A DNA stretch of 64,000 nt from Arcanobacterium buesumense (GCF_012563545.1 NZ_CP050804.1:248001-312000); one strand, 5' to 3'. Positions 34,726-44,482 are shown, counted from the first letter of the stretch. The notes: generated by a model not told the origin, from the sequence alone. A program made the numbers and translations.

Positions 34726-35203
34726 CAAGCGCAATGAGTTAGAGCCAACCTCGTGGCTATGGTTAGCTACGGTTGTTATCGTGAGTGCGGCGGTGTCATT
34801 CTTTGCCACAGACGCGTGGTTGGGATATGGGAACTTGCCACCGCTTTTCCCGGTGTTTACTTTCCTTGTTCCTCTCCTAGTTACTATTTTCATGCTGTGG
34901 CAGGGCTGGCGGGTGCGTTCGTATCGTAAAGGCAACCGGATGCTCAGCATGCTTAGCGCCGCGCGGATCTGGCTGCTTTCCCAGGCCGTGTCGCGTACTG
35001 GAGCGATAACATCAGGTTTGTGTGCCGGGGTAGTAGTGAGCTATCTGCGCTATTCACATTCGGACGTTATGATCGATCAAGCGATTATCGTCAGTAGTGC
35101 GGGTGTGGCTTCGATGCTCATGATGGTTGCCGGGATGATTGCCGAAACATGGTGTAAGAATGATGACGACGATGAGCCGGTACCACCAGCAGCGGCAGCA
35201 TAA
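34715..35203 (+). CDS. DUF3180 membrane protein
   Basis: Small integral membrane protein of about 162 residues with four hydrophobic segments and an acidic C-terminus (KNDDDDEPVPP). DUF3180 proteins follow folK in many Actinobacteria; the function is unknown. ATG 34715 overlaps the folBK stop by 11 bases. Confidence 0.85.
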   Translation: MEADKRNELEPTSWLWLATVVIVSAAVSFFATDAWLGYGNLPPLFPVFTFLVPLLVTIFMLWQGWRVRSYRKGNRMLSMLSAARIWLLSQAVSRTGAITSGLCAGVVVSYLRYSHSDVMIDQAIIVSSAGVASMLMMVAGMIAETWCKNDDDDEPVPPAAAA

Positions 35204-35246
35204 GTTTTATCTCTTTTAACGAGAAAACCTATTATAGGATGTGGGT

Positions 35247-35750
35247 ATGCGTAATCGTTTATTAGCAGGCACTGAATTTCAGTCGGTAGATCCGGCCTTC
35301 GTCAAAGTAACATTTATCCGCCATATTCTTTGGTGGATATTAGTAGGCATCAGCGTAGGTGCGGCCTTTTATTTCTTTGTCGATGATGTTTCTAGCTGGT
35401 TCGGTATTATTAGTTTAATCGTGGTTGGTGGTATTGCGATAGGCGCTATTTGGGACGTGTGGCTTGCGGTTCGCCGGGCTCAAGCATTGGGATATGTGGA
35501 GCTTGAAGAGGAGCTCTTGATACGCAAAGGGATCATGTTCCAAGAAGTCACGATGGTTCCCTATGGCCGGATGCAACAAGTAAATCTCGCTACCGGACCG
35601 TTATTGAATGCTTACGGTTTAGCATCTGTAGAATTGATTACCGCGTCAGCCGGATCAGATGCGTCCATTCCGGGTTTACCGCTTGCTGAAGCTGAACGGT
35701 TACGGGAAAAGCTGACGCGGATGGGCCAAGCGAAACTGGAAGGCTTGTAA
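35247..35750 (+). CDS. bacterial PH-domain membrane protein (YdbS-like)
   Basis: 168-residue protein with two N-terminal membrane helices (about 25-70) and one bPH2/DUF304 domain (RKGIMFQEVTMVPYGRMQQVNLATGPL). YdbS/YdbT pairs are linked with cell-envelope stress or bacteriocin tolerance in Bacillus; the role in Actinobacteria is unknown. ATG 35247 is preferred to GTG 35241 because AGGAT sits 6-7 bases before it. Its larger partner follows after 3 bases. Confidence 0.85.
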   Translation: MRNRLLAGTEFQSVDPAFVKVTFIRHILWWILVGISVGAAFYFFVDDVSSWFGIISLIVVGGIAIGAIWDVWLAVRRAQALGYVELEEELLIRKGIMFQEVTMVPYGRMQQVNLATGPLLNAYGLASVELITASAGSDASIPGLPLAEAERLREKLTRMGQAKLEGL

Positions 35751-35753
35751 TCC

Positions 35754-37259
35754 ATGGCAGGCAAGCAAGCTTTAGGTGAAAAAAGTGTACCGGCAGGTGC
35801 CTGGCGAAAATTCCACAAGGTGACGCCACTGGCAGACGCCGGAAGTTTTTGGCTCGCGCTTATTGCGGGTGCGTTCTATATTGTTACCCAATGGATTGAA
35901 GATGCGTTCAATAATATTGGGTTATATATCGAGCTTATTACCCCCTTCCGGCTGGCTGTTGGCATTGGTATCTTACTTGGCGTCACATTGATTTTCCTTG
36001 GCATCGGCACAATCATGTGGCGATATAAGTCGTATGCGATTGTGCCGAGCGGAATCCACTATCGCAACGGTGTGTTTATCAAGCAATATCAGCATGTGCG
36101 CTGGGATCGGATCCAGTCAGTTGAGATAGAACAGAAGCTTTTCGCCCGTATTTTTGGTTTCGGTGCAGTCAAGATTGATGCGGCTGGTTTTAATGAAGAT
36201 CCAGTGGAGCTCGGATTGCTTCGCCGTGACAAATGCGAAAGACTGCGCCAAGAAATTCTGACCGGCTTGGCTGATGCGCGAACAGGCAAGGATATCACCA
36301 CCCAAGACGTATCCCAAGCGTCGGTAGTAACACCTGTTGATGAGCATCAGGTCTATCAGCTTTCTACTAAGCGGCTTGTGGGATCGACTGTTCTTACTGG
36401 CCATGCTTGGTTTGCCTTTGCTGGTTTGATTTTGGCTGCTGTTTGGCAGTTTGTTTTTGACAGTGGTTTCTCCATTGGTTTTCTTTTGGTTATTTTGGGT
36501 TCCGTGGTTAACTCGATCCAATATGTTTCGAAGTCGTACGGCACTACATTATTTGTTGCTGAAACTGGGCTGAAATCTCGGCGCGGGCTAACAAAACTGG
36601 TAACTCGATCGTTACCGCCTACTCGAATCCATGCGGTGAGTATTAACCAGCCGTTACTTTGGCGACGTTTTGACTGGTGGCAGATTCGCGTCACGATCGC
36701 TGGTGAATCTATATCGGATGCGGTGGAAAATGGGAATATGTTCGTACCATGTGCGAGCAAGGAAGAGGTCATGCGGATTTTGGCCACTATTTTCCCGACA
36801 CTCGGGACTGATAATGACGCATTGTTGTTGCATGAGCTGTTGTATCGCCGCGGTGAGAACCGCTATGTTCGCACTCCTCCGAAGCGGGCGCAATGGATTG
36901 ATCCGATAGCTGCAAGAGTAGGTGGATACTATGCTAATGTCGATGTTTTTGCGATTCGGTGCGGTAGGTTCTGGCGCCAAGTACAATTGATTTTCCAAGA
37001 CCACACTCAGTCAGTTGCCATTTCTCAAGGCCCACTGCAACGCATTTTGGGACTGTCATCGCTTAATATTCATCTTCTTGCTGGACCTTGTGATGGAGTG
37101 GTGAAGAACTTTGGGCTTGACGATATGCATCAATTATTACGCGAACAAAACCAGTTAACGAAGCAAGCCCGCACTATTGAAGTCAGTGAGAACATTGAAG
37201 AATGGAAGACACGGCTAGGGCTGACCACACAAACCCGGGAGCATACTCATGGAGAATAA
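35754..37259 (+). CDS. bacterial PH-domain membrane protein (YdbT-like)
   Basis: 501-residue partner of the preceding protein. Two pairs of membrane helices (about 33-90 and 213-255) alternate with PH/DUF304 repeats; the first is clear at YRNGVFIKQYQHVRWDRIQSVEI, later copies follow near 275 and 400. The tandem small + large PH proteins form a conserved couple. The C-terminus overlaps the next start by 11 bases, so it is coupled to the panG-like gene. Confidence 0.85.
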   Translation: MAGKQALGEKSVPAGAWRKFHKVTPLADAGSFWLALIAGAFYIVTQWIEDAFNNIGLYIELITPFRLAVGIGILLGVTLIFLGIGTIMWRYKSYAIVPSGIHYRNGVFIKQYQHVRWDRIQSVEIEQKLFARIFGFGAVKIDAAGFNEDPVELGLLRRDKCERLRQEILTGLADARTGKDITTQDVSQASVVTPVDEHQVYQLSTKRLVGSTVLTGHAWFAFAGLILAAVWQFVFDSGFSIGFLLVILGSVVNSIQYVSKSYGTTLFVAETGLKSRRGLTKLVTRSLPPTRIHAVSINQPLLWRRFDWWQIRVTIAGESISDAVENGNMFVPCASKEEVMRILATIFPTLGTDNDALLLHELLYRRGENRYVRTPPKRAQWIDPIAARVGGYYANVDVFAIRCGRFWRQVQLIFQDHTQSVAISQGPLQRILGLSSLNIHLLAGPCDGVVKNFGLDDMHQLLREQNQLTKQARTIEVSENIEEWKTRLGLTTQTREHTHGE

Positions 37260-38130
37260 AACTGGCCGATTAGGCGTAGGTATTATTTCAGCAGGGAAAG
37301 TTGGAGCTGCCCTTGGTGCGGCATTGCGCGGTGCCGGGCATCAGATTATCGGTGCTTATGCAACATCCGAAGCAAGCATTGATCGGTTAGAGACGCTGCT
37401 TCCAGGTGTTCCGGCGCTTGATGTTCGCACCATTGTGGAACGCAGCGAGGTTGTTTTGTTGGCTGTTCCCGACGACGAACTTGCCGGCATCATTTCCGGT
37501 TTAGCGAAAAGTGGCTCTTGGCATTCTGGGCAATTACTGATCCATGTGGCAGGCCGTTTCGGCACCCAAATTTTGGCGCCGGCGCTAGCCCAAGGCGCAC
37601 TCGGTATCGCGATTCATCCAGCTATGACGTTCACCGGCACAACGTTGGATGTGACACGATTGCGTGGATGTCCATTCGCGGTAACAGCTCCGAGGATGCT
37701 TCAACCTATTGGGTTGGCGTTGGTAGGTGATATGGGTGGCGAAGGCTTTATCGTTGCGGAAGGCGATAGGCCGTTGTATCACGCAGCCCTTGCGCATGGA
37801 GCGAACCATGTTGTGACGGTTATTGCTCAAGCTACCCGGTTGCTTAATAGTATCGGATTAGATGCGGAGTATATGCGTCCGTTACTTACTGCCGCTGTTG
37901 AAGGCGCAATTAGTTCGGGAGAAGCATTACAAACTGGGCCGGTTGTGCGTGGCGATGCTGGAACAGTGGCCGAACATATCGTCACATTGACAACTGTTGG
38001 CGAAGAAGATCCGGAACTGGCTGATGTAGCACCAGCTTATCGGGCACTTGCTCACGCAACTGCGGAGCGTGCGTTGGCTCGCAGAGTTATTACTCAAGAT
38101 GCGTTTGATGCGATTGAGAGTAAACTCTAA
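37249..38130 (+). CDS. Rossmann-like/DUF2520 protein, probable PanG-type ketopantoate reductase
   Basis: 293 residues. An NAD(P)-binding fold opens with GIISAGKVGAALGAALRGAG (degenerate GxGxxG) and VVLLAVPDDEL near 70. The C-terminal helical DUF2520 domain includes IHPAMTF, YHAALAHGANHVVTV and RGDAGTV. The family includes PanG, an alternative ketopantoate reductase described in Francisella, and the gene sits directly before panC and panD. The assignment is by fold and neighbourhood; no enzymatic residue set was checked in detail. Confidence 0.75.
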   Translation: MENKTGRLGVGIISAGKVGAALGAALRGAGHQIIGAYATSEASIDRLETLLPGVPALDVRTIVERSEVVLLAVPDDELAGIISGLAKSGSWHSGQLLIHVAGRFGTQILAPALAQGALGIAIHPAMTFTGTTLDVTRLRGCPFAVTAPRMLQPIGLALVGDMGGEGFIVAEGDRPLYHAALAHGANHVVTVIAQATRLLNSIGLDAEYMRPLLTAAVEGAISSGEALQTGPVVRGDAGTVAEHIVTLTTVGEEDPELADVAPAYRALAHATAERALARRVITQDAFDAIESKL

Positions 38131-38184
38131 TCCGGCAATAGTTACTACAGCGTAGGAAAGATCGCACGGTAGATCGGAGAAACG

Positions 38185-39012
38185 ATGATTATCGCTACCA
38201 CCCCAGCAGAACTTCTTGCTGCCCTCAAACCATTGACTGGACGTATCGGGTTAGTGATGACGATGGGTGCGCTTCATGAGGGACATTTGTCATTAGTTGA
38301 GGCGGCTCGTCAAGAGTCTGATCACGTCGTCGTCTCTATATATGTCAATCCGCTTCAATTTGGTCCGGGGGAAGACTTCGATGCTTACCCGCGTGATCTG
38401 GAAGGTGACGTGGCAAAGTTAGAAGGTGTCGACGTCGTCTTTGCACCCACTGACGAAGCTATGTATCCGCGCACTCCGCTGGTACGTATCGATCCGGGCC
38501 CAGTTTCCACAATTTTGGAAGGTAAGACGCGCCCGACTCATTTTGCTGGTGTGCTTCAAGTTGTGCACAAGGTCTTTAATCTCGTCCGTCCGCACGCTGC
38601 ATGGTTCGGGCAGAAAGATGCTCAGCAGTTGGCACTTATCCGCACGATGGTTGCGGATTTGAATATGCCGTTGGAGATCAAATCGGGGCCGATTAAGCGT
38701 GAGCCGTCTGGTTTGGCGATGTCTTCCCGAAACAGCTACCTTTCAGATATTGAAAAGGAGCAGGCGTTGGGGTTGTCGCAAGCTCTTGCGGCCGGTAAAC
38801 GGGTAGCAGATAACGGTGGTAGCCCAATGCAGACTTTGGCAGCTGCCCGAGAATCGTTAGCTCATGCTCCGGGAGTAAAGATGGATTATCTCGAGCTTGT
38901 TGATCGTGATACGTTCATGGAACTAACTGGCAGTGGTAAGGGGTTGCTTGTTACTGCCGCATGGGTGGGTACTACCCGGCTCATTGACAACTTGGAGGTT
39001 CTCATTGGCTAA
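38185..39012 (+). CDS. panC: pantothenate synthetase
   Basis: ATP-dependent condensation of pantoate and beta-alanine in vitamin B5 synthesis. HIGH-type signature [15 protein letters not shown] (residues 27-41), [29 protein letters not shown] and MSSRNSYLS (KMSKS-like region). 275 residues, normal. It is preceded by the panG-like gene and overlaps panD by 8 bases. No panB is visible in the window. Confidence 0.97.
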   Translation: MIIATTPAELLAALKPLTGRIGLVMTMGALHEGHLSLVEAARQESDHVVVSIYVNPLQFGPGEDFDAYPRDLEGDVAKLEGVDVVFAPTDEAMYPRTPLVRIDPGPVSTILEGKTRPTHFAGVLQVVHKVFNLVRPHAAWFGQKDAQQLALIRTMVADLNMPLEIKSGPIKREPSGLAMSSRNSYLSDIEKEQALGLSQALAAGKRVADNGGSPMQTLAAARESLAHAPGVKMDYLELVDRDTFMELTGSGKGLLVTAAWVGTTRLIDNLEVLIG

Positions 39013-39445
39013 GACACGTCTGCGTAAGATGGTGACTGGAAAGATCCATCGTGCAACGGTGACCGGCGCTGAGTTGCATTACGTTGGATCGGTTACTATC
39101 GATGCTGATCTGCTTGACGCGGCTGACATCTTGCCCGGTGAAGCGGTTGATATTGTTGATGTTAATAATGGTAATCGGCTTACCACGTACACGATTCCAG
39201 GCGAGCGCGGCAAGGGAGAGGTTATCCTGAATGGAGCCGCTGCTCATTTAGTGTCAGTAGGGGATCTCGTTATTATCATGTGCTATTCGTTGCTTGACGA
39301 CGAAACTGCGCGCACTATTGAACCACATGTAGTGTTTGTCGATAGTGAAAATAAGCCGATTGAGATCGGCACTGAACCAGGCCAAGTCCCGCCAGGAACG
39401 CCCGGGCTCTACTCCTCAGGCGTGCCGTTTGACCAGGTGCGTTAA
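39005..39445 (+). CDS. panD: aspartate 1-decarboxylase proenzyme
   Basis: Makes beta-alanine from aspartate; a pyruvoyl enzyme that self-cleaves. The cleavage site is Gly-Ser in [10 protein letters not shown], preceded by [13 protein letters not shown] start at 39005 is assigned because GGAGG lies exactly 6 bases upstream and the N-terminus ([16 protein letters not shown]) fits the family; ATG 39029 is the alternative. It overlaps the panC stop by 8 bases. About 146 residues, slightly long through a Pro/Gly-rich C-terminus. Confidence 0.93.
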   Translation: MAKTRLRKMVTGKIHRATVTGAELHYVGSVTIDADLLDAADILPGEAVDIVDVNNGNRLTTYTIPGERGKGEVILNGAAAHLVSVGDLVIIMCYSLLDDETARTIEPHVVFVDSENKPIEIGTEPGQVPPGTPGLYSSGVPFDQVR

Positions 39446-39514
39446 TTCGCGCTCCATCTCACGTCCGATTCGCTGAATAAGCTCACGTTTTCCTTGTAAT
39501 CTTAAAGGGTGAAT

Positions 39515-41098
39515 ATGAACGAAAATAATACTCCATCTGTTGCTGACGATACCTCGGATCAGATCCAGGTTCGTAAAGATAAGCGTTTGCGTCTTTTGGC
39601 GGAAGGGCGGGAAGCCTACGCCGCTGAGTTGCCTATTACGTCATCGATTTTGCAGGTTCGCGAAAGTTATGTTGTTGCGGAGGTGGATGCGGAAGGTAAC
39701 GTCGTCGCGCCATCTGATCACAACGCACGGTTATTGACTCCCGGTGAAGAAACTGACGATATGGTTGGTCTTGCTGGCCGAGTCATGTTTATGCGACCAT
39801 CGGGCAAGATTGCGTTCACTGTTTTGCAAGACGGTGCGGGCAACCGGCTTCAGGTTATTTTTTCGCTTGCCAATGTTGGTAAGGAGGCCTTTGATGCGTT
39901 GAAGGCCGACGTCGATCTCGGAGATTTTGTTTTCGTTCATGGGCACGTTGGAACATCGAAGCGTGGTGAGCTGTCGATTTTCGCACACGAGTGGCAGATG
40001 GCGTCAAAGGCTATTCGCCCACTGCCTAAGACGTTTACTACTGCCGACGGCGTGGAGATGGTATTGAGTGAAGAGTCGCGGGTGCGTGCTCGTCACCTTG
40101 ATTTGATTACTCGCCAGAGCGCTCGCGATATGGTGCGGATTCGTGCGAAGGTTATGCGGTCATTGCGTAAAACTTTCGAAGAAGGCGATTATATCGAGCT
40201 GGAAACGCCTATTTTGCAGGCTTTACATGGTGGGGCGGCAGCTCGTCCGTTCATGACGCACATTAACGCCTATGATCAAGATCTTTATTTGCGTATTGCT
40301 ACTGAATTGTACTTAAAGCGTGCAGTTGTTGGTGGTGTTGATCGGGTTTATGAAATTGGAAAGAACTTCCGTAATGAGGGTGCGGATTCGTCCCATTCTC
40401 CAGAATTTACTGCGCTAGAAGCATACGCGGCCTATGGTACATATGACACGATGGCTCGGTTGACTCAAGATTTGGTGCAGAACGCGGCTCGTGATGTTTT
40501 CGGTTCGACGACGGTGACGTTGGTTGATGGTACCGAGTATGACTTGGGAGGCGAATGGGATTCCATTACGCTTTATGAATCACTTTCTGAAGCTGTTGGC
40601 GAAGAAATTACGGTGGATACTCCGCGCGAGCGTCTTGTAGAACTTGCTGAACAACATGGAATCAAGGTTAAGGATTATGCTGTTGCTGGCAAGATCGCGG
40701 AAGATATCTGGGAAGAGCTTGTTGGCGATAAGCTGTGGGCTCCAACGTTCGTGCGTGACTTCCCAGAAGATACCTCACCATTGACCCGTAATCACCGCAC
40801 TAAGCCTGGTTTAACGGAGAAGTGGGATCTGTATATTCGTGGTGTAGAAACAGCTACTGCTTATAGCGAGTTGGCTGATCCGGTTATTCAGCGCGAGCGT
40901 CTGACCCAACAGTCACTTGATGCTGCCAACGGTGATCCGGAAGCTATGCAGCTCGATGAAGACTTTATTGAAGCTATGGAGCAGGGTTTCCCACCGGCTG
41001 GTGGTATGGGCATGGGTATTGACCGTTTACTCATGGCTTTGACCGGTCTTGGTATCCGAGAAACTATTCTTTTCCCGTTTGTTAAGCCGCGTAGTTGA
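39515..41098 (+). CDS. lysS: lysyl-tRNA synthetase, class II
   Basis: Charges tRNA-Lys. An N-terminal OB-fold anticodon-binding domain (VGLAGRVMFMRPSGKIAFTVLQD, in pieces near residues 85-108) precedes the class II core: motif 2 FRNEGADSSHSPEFT and motif 3 GMGMGIDRLLMAL. 527 residues. ATG 39515 (AAAGGG 5 bases upstream) is preferred over GTG 39509. It is the last gene of the long rightward cluster; a GC-rich hairpin follows. Confidence 0.96.
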   Translation: MNENNTPSVADDTSDQIQVRKDKRLRLLAEGREAYAAELPITSSILQVRESYVVAEVDAEGNVVAPSDHNARLLTPGEETDDMVGLAGRVMFMRPSGKIAFTVLQDGAGNRLQVIFSLANVGKEAFDALKADVDLGDFVFVHGHVGTSKRGELSIFAHEWQMASKAIRPLPKTFTTADGVEMVLSEESRVRARHLDLITRQSARDMVRIRAKVMRSLRKTFEEGDYIELETPILQALHGGAAARPFMTHINAYDQDLYLRIATELYLKRAVVGGVDRVYEIGKNFRNEGADSSHSPEFTALEAYAAYGTYDTMARLTQDLVQNAARDVFGSTTVTLVDGTEYDLGGEWDSITLYESLSEAVGEEITVDTPRERLVELAEQHGIKVKDYAVAGKIAEDIWEELVGDKLWAPTFVRDFPEDTSPLTRNHRTKPGLTEKWDLYIRGVETATAYSELADPVIQRERLTQQSLDAANGDPEAMQLDEDFIEAMEQGFPPAGGMGMGIDRLLMALTGLGIRETILFPFVKPRS

Positions 41099-41111
41099 TC
41101 ACAAGCTAGAA

Positions 41112-41143
41112 GTGTGGCCCGGAGATTGATTTCCGGGCCACAC
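41112..41143. terminator. terminator between convergent lysS and glpK
   Basis: GTGTGGCCCGGA (41112-41123), 8-base loop, TCCGGGCCACAC (41132-41143): 12 perfect GC-rich pairs in the 63-base gap between two convergent genes. Confidence 0.85.
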
Positions 41144-41161
41144 CTACATTCAGATCAGAAT

Positions 41162-42694
41162 TTAGTTGTCAATTTTTTCGACGTCTTCATCAATCCAATC
41201 GAAAGTGCGGGTTACGGCCTTCTTCCATAGACGCATCTGACGCTCACGCTCAGCAACTGGCATCTTAGGCGTGAAGCGCTTGCCTTCCTTCCAGTTGGCG
41301 ATAACGTCGTCTTCACCATTCCAGAAACCAACTGCGATACCAGCTGCGTAAGCGGCACCAAGCGCAGTTGTTTCGGCAACTTCAGGTACCACAACGTCAA
41401 CTCCAAGCAGGTCTGCCTGGAATTGCATAAGGGTATTGTTTGCTGTCATACCGCCGTCGACACGTAGCTCAGTGAGGTCAGCAGCGGAATCAGCATTCAT
41501 TGCCTCGAGCACTTCAGCTGTTTGGAAGGCAGTAGCCTCCAGGACTGCGCGAGCCAAGTGTCCCTTGTTGTTGAATCGGGTCAAACCAACGATTGCACCG
41601 CGCGCGTCGTCCTTCCAGTAGGGGGCAAATAGGCCAGAGAAGGCTGGAACGAAGTAAACACCGCCGTTGTCTTCAACGGTTTGAGCAAGAGCTTCGATTT
41701 CTGGTGCCGTATTGATGATACCGAGGTTGTCTCGCAGCCACTGAACGAGAGAACCAGTGACGGCGATTGAACCTTCAAGAGCATACACTGGCTTTTGGTC
41801 ACCAATCTTGTAGCATACGGTAGTGAGCAAACCGTTTTCGGAGGTAACTGCTTCATGTCCAGTGTTGATAAGCATGAAGCAGCCAGTTCCGTAAGTATTC
41901 TTTGCCATGCCCTTTTGGAAGCAGGCCTGGCCAAAGGTTGCTGCCTGTTGATCGCCCAGAATTCCAGAAATTGGCGTATCGATAAGGAGGGAGTTCTTTG
42001 CGCCATGACCATAAACTTCGGACGAGGAACGAATCTCTGGCAACATGGACATTGGAATACCCATATCCTTACAGATTCCCTCATCCCAGGTCAGTTTGCG
42101 AACATCCATCAGCATGGTACGTGACGCGTTAGTGACATCGGTGGCATGAACGCCGCCATTGACGCCACCAGTAAGGTTCCATAAAACCCAGCAGTCGGTG
42201 TTGCCAAACAGGAGATCGCCGGCTTCAGCCTTTTCCCGAGCGCCTTCGACATTGTCCAAAATCCACTTAATCTTCGGCCCAGAGAAGTAGGTTGCTAGGG
42301 GAAGACCACAGATATCCTTGTACTTGTCTGGGCCTTCGTCGCCAGCGAGTTCCCGGACGATAGCGTCGGTACGGGTGTCTTGCCAGACGATTGCGTTATA
42401 AATCGGTTCGCCAGTGTTCTTATCCCACACCACCGCAGTTTCGCGCTGGTTCGTGATACCTACTGCCGCGATTTCGTGGCGGTTAATATCTGCCTTGGAA
42501 AGAGCTTGACCAATAACTTCACGAATGTTGTCGCGAATTTCAATAGGATCGTGTTCTACGAGGCCAGCCTTGGGGAAGATCTGCTCGTGCTCTTTTTGGC
42601 CAACCGAAACAATTTCTCCAGAATGGTTAAAAATAATAGCGCGAGAAGATGTCGTGCCTTGGTCGATTGCGATAACATACTTTTTCTCAAACAT
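41162..42694 (-). CDS. glpK: glycerol kinase
   Basis: Phosphorylates imported glycerol to sn-glycerol 3-phosphate. FGGY-family kinase of 510 residues: [12 protein letters not shown] near the N-terminus, [32 protein letters not shown] and the C-terminal [21 protein letters not shown]. It is transcribed after glpF with a 61-base gap that contains a stem-loop. Together they form the glycerol entry module. Confidence 0.97.
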   Translation of the reverse strand: MFEKKYVIAIDQGTTSSRAIIFNHSGEIVSVGQKEHEQIFPKAGLVEHDPIEIRDNIREVIGQALSKADINRHEIAAVGITNQRETAVVWDKNTGEPIYNAIVWQDTRTDAIVRELAGDEGPDKYKDICGLPLATYFSGPKIKWILDNVEGAREKAEAGDLLFGNTDCWVLWNLTGGVNGGVHATDVTNASRTMLMDVRKLTWDEGICKDMGIPMSMLPEIRSSSEVYGHGAKNSLLIDTPISGILGDQQAATFGQACFQKGMAKNTYGTGCFMLINTGHEAVTSENGLLTTVCYKIGDQKPVYALEGSIAVTGSLVQWLRDNLGIINTAPEIEALAQTVEDNGGVYFVPAFSGLFAPYWKDDARGAIVGLTRFNNKGHLARAVLEATAFQTAEVLEAMNADSAADLTELRVDGGMTANNTLMQFQADLLGVDVVVPEVAETTALGAAYAAGIAVGFWNGEDDVIANWKEGKRFTPKMPVAERERQMRLWKKAVTRTFDWIDEDVEKIDN

Positions 42695-42714
42695 TGTATT
42701 CCTTAAGTGTTAGA

Positions 42715-42746
42715 GCTGTTGGGCAACGTAGTCGTCCCCCAACAGC
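42715..42746 (-). promoter_or_regulatory. stem-loop between glpF and glpK
   Basis: GCTGTTGGG (42715-42723) pairs with CCCAACAGC (42738-42746). No T-run on the minus strand. It could be a partial terminator or RNA-processing element that sets the glpF:glpK ratio. Confidence 0.45.
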
Positions 42747-42755
42747 ATTGATGAT

Positions 42756-43502
42756 TTATAGACCGGCGAGGTTAAGTGCGTTGGCGCCGAAGAGGACACC
42801 AGCTAAGACGCCACCGATGATTGGGCCAACAACTGGGACCCAAGCATACTGCCAGTCAGAGCCGCCTTTGCCTTTAATCGGCAAAATCGCGTGCATAATA
42901 CGTGGGCCCAAATCACGAGCCGGGTTGATAGCGTATCCAGTAGGACCACCAAGAGATGCACCGATAGAAACAATAACGATGGCGACGGCGAGCGGACCGA
43001 GTGCTGTTTGTGTTGTTCCGTTGATAATTACCCACACTACGAGGACGAATGTGCCAATAATTTCGGTGATGAGATTGGACGTGTAGTTGCGAATTTCCGG
43101 GCCAGTGGCGAATGTGCCAAGAATTTCTGCTTGGTTCTCATGGACAGTGTAGTGGTCCTTGTACGTGAGCCATGCTAGGGTTGCGCCGATCATTGCGCCA
43201 ACCATTTGTCCAAGAATGTAGGCGGTGATTGTGGAAGCGTCTACTGGGATGCCGGGCATGAACTCTTCAGCGCCGGAAGCGGCAATACCGAGAGTAACTG
43301 CCGGATTGAGGTGACCGCCAGTTTTCCAGGCGCCGTAAACGCCGATCATAACTGCGAAACCCCAGCCAAAGTTAATCATTAGCCAGCCGGTTCCTTTACC
43401 TTTTGATTTGGTAAGCAAGTTCGTGGCAACAACGCCAACGCCCAGCAAAATCAATAGGGCAGTACCTAATGTCTCTGAAATAAAAATGTCATAGAAGGAC
43501 AT
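42756..43502 (-). CDS. glpF: glycerol uptake facilitator (aquaglyceroporin)
   Basis: Six-helix MIP channel with both NPA boxes: GGHLNPAVTLG (near residue 64) and GYAINPARDLGPR (near 190). The Asp after the second box (NPARD) is the glycerol-facilitator mark. 248 residues. AGGTAGGAA precedes ATG. First gene of the glpFK unit. Confidence 0.96.
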   Translation of the reverse strand: MSFYDIFISETLGTALLILLGVGVVATNLLTKSKGKGTGWLMINFGWGFAVMIGVYGAWKTGGHLNPAVTLGIAASGAEEFMPGIPVDASTITAYILGQMVGAMIGATLAWLTYKDHYTVHENQAEILGTFATGPEIRNYTSNLITEIIGTFVLVVWVIINGTTQTALGPLAVAIVIVSIGASLGGPTGYAINPARDLGPRIMHAILPIKGKGGSDWQYAWVPVVGPIIGGVLAGVLFGANALNLAGL

Positions 43503-43747
43503 AATTTCCTACCTTTCTTCGTCCGCGCCATTGCGGAGAGTGCGATGACACATGCGGATATGTAATCCAGCACACACCCCTACTCTTCCATAAAAGAGGT
43601 AGATACGTAAAGTGGAATATGTGGGTGCACGGATGTGCAGAAAAGAAATTAGAAAACGGGCATTATTGCGCGATTTTGTGGGGGAAAGATTCCTTCACGT
43701 GCGTGATGTTAGCGCTGTCGGGTTTGTAAAGTGGATGCTTCGTGGCC
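43503..43747. other. intergenic region upstream of glpF
   Basis: 245 bases between the uridine-kinase-like gene and glpF. It contains the glpF ribosome site and an inverted repeat at 43626-43639. A 94-codon rightward frame that begins here runs into the kinase gene antisense and is not credible. Confidence 0.5.
43626..43639. promoter_or_regulatory. TGCAC-N4-GTGCA inverted repeat upstream of glpF
   Basis: Perfect 5-base arms with a 4-base centre, about 125 bases upstream of glpF. The words GTGCA/TGCAC also occur in both palindromes beside glpA and the SorC-type regulator, so a shared regulator is conceivable. Confidence 0.35.
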
Positions 43748-44407
43748 TTAGAGAGACCAGCGTTGAGCGGCTAACATTTGCGTCAGCACTTCTTGAGCTT
43801 CAGTATACGAAACTTTGCGAGCCCCTTTGGCCTCTAAATCACGATACATTTGCGGTTCATGGAAAAAATGAGCAATACCTCGCCGAAGGAGGTTAGGTAA
43901 AGGTTTGCGAGCTTCGTCAAGATCACGCATTAACCGGAACCAAAACGTTTGCACCCGGGGGCGTGCAATACACAAGGCGTCAGCTAAAATACCTTCTTTT
44001 TGTAAATCGTCAACAATCTCAGCAGCAAAAATACCTTCAGCTAACACGTGACGGCGGCCATCCATACTCAACGTCCGTTCGCTGACCCGAGAATTAGAAG
44101 GCATATCGTAAATTGGAACGGTTGTCTCACCTTTTGTGCACAACTCCACCAACGCATTAACTGCACCTTCACGATCCCAGGTGGCAGGTGAATCCCAATC
44201 AACCATGCCATGCCGGCGTGGCAAACCCGGACGATCACCGTCGTAATAAAAATCGTCCAAAGATACAACTGGCAACCCGGTACGTGACGTAAAACGAGTC
44301 TTACCACTGCCAGAGGGGCCAGTTACCAAAATAACCTTCGCATGAGGTACACGCTGAGCGCTTTCTGGAAGGTCAAATAAGCCATCGTTACTAAGTGGGG
44401 TGGACAT
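43748..44407 (-). CDS. uridine-kinase-like P-loop kinase
   Basis: About 219 residues. Walker A GPSGSGKT at residues 30-37, then VVSLDDFYYDGDRPGLPRR (lid/substrate segment with conserved Asp-Asp-Phe-Tyr), DWDSPATWD and VLAEGIFAAEIV. This is the uridine kinase/phosphoribulokinase superfamily; the nucleoside substrate is not proven. ATG 44407 is chosen since the conserved domain begins soon after; an upstream in-frame ATG at 44470 lies inside the glp terminator region. It sits between glpC and glpF on the same strand. Confidence 0.82.
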   Translation of the reverse strand: MSTPLSNDGLFDLPESAQRVPHAKVILVTGPSGSGKTRFTSRTGLPVVSLDDFYYDGDRPGLPRRHGMVDWDSPATWDREGAVNALVELCTKGETTVPIYDMPSNSRVSERTLSMDGRRHVLAEGIFAAEIVDDLQKEGILADALCIARPRVQTFWFRLMRDLDEARKPLPNLLRRGIAHFFHEPQMYRDLEAKGARKVSYTEAQEVLTQMLAAQRWSL

Positions 44408-44426
44408 GCAATCCAGTTTACAACCA

Positions 44427-44456
44427 ACTGCACCCCGTCTTTGGACGAGGTGCAGT
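44427..44456 (-). terminator. terminator after glpC
   Basis: ACTGCACC-C-CGTC, loop, GACG-A-GGTGCAGT (44427-44456): 12 pairs with one mismatch, in the gap between glpC and the kinase gene. Confidence 0.65.
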
Positions 44457-44482
44457 GGCGTTATCAACAATGATGCAAATAC

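Noticed and set aside
43612-43896. 94-codon rightward frame upstream of glpF
   Set aside because: It runs antisense into the uridine-kinase-like gene, lacks a ribosome site and resembles no protein.
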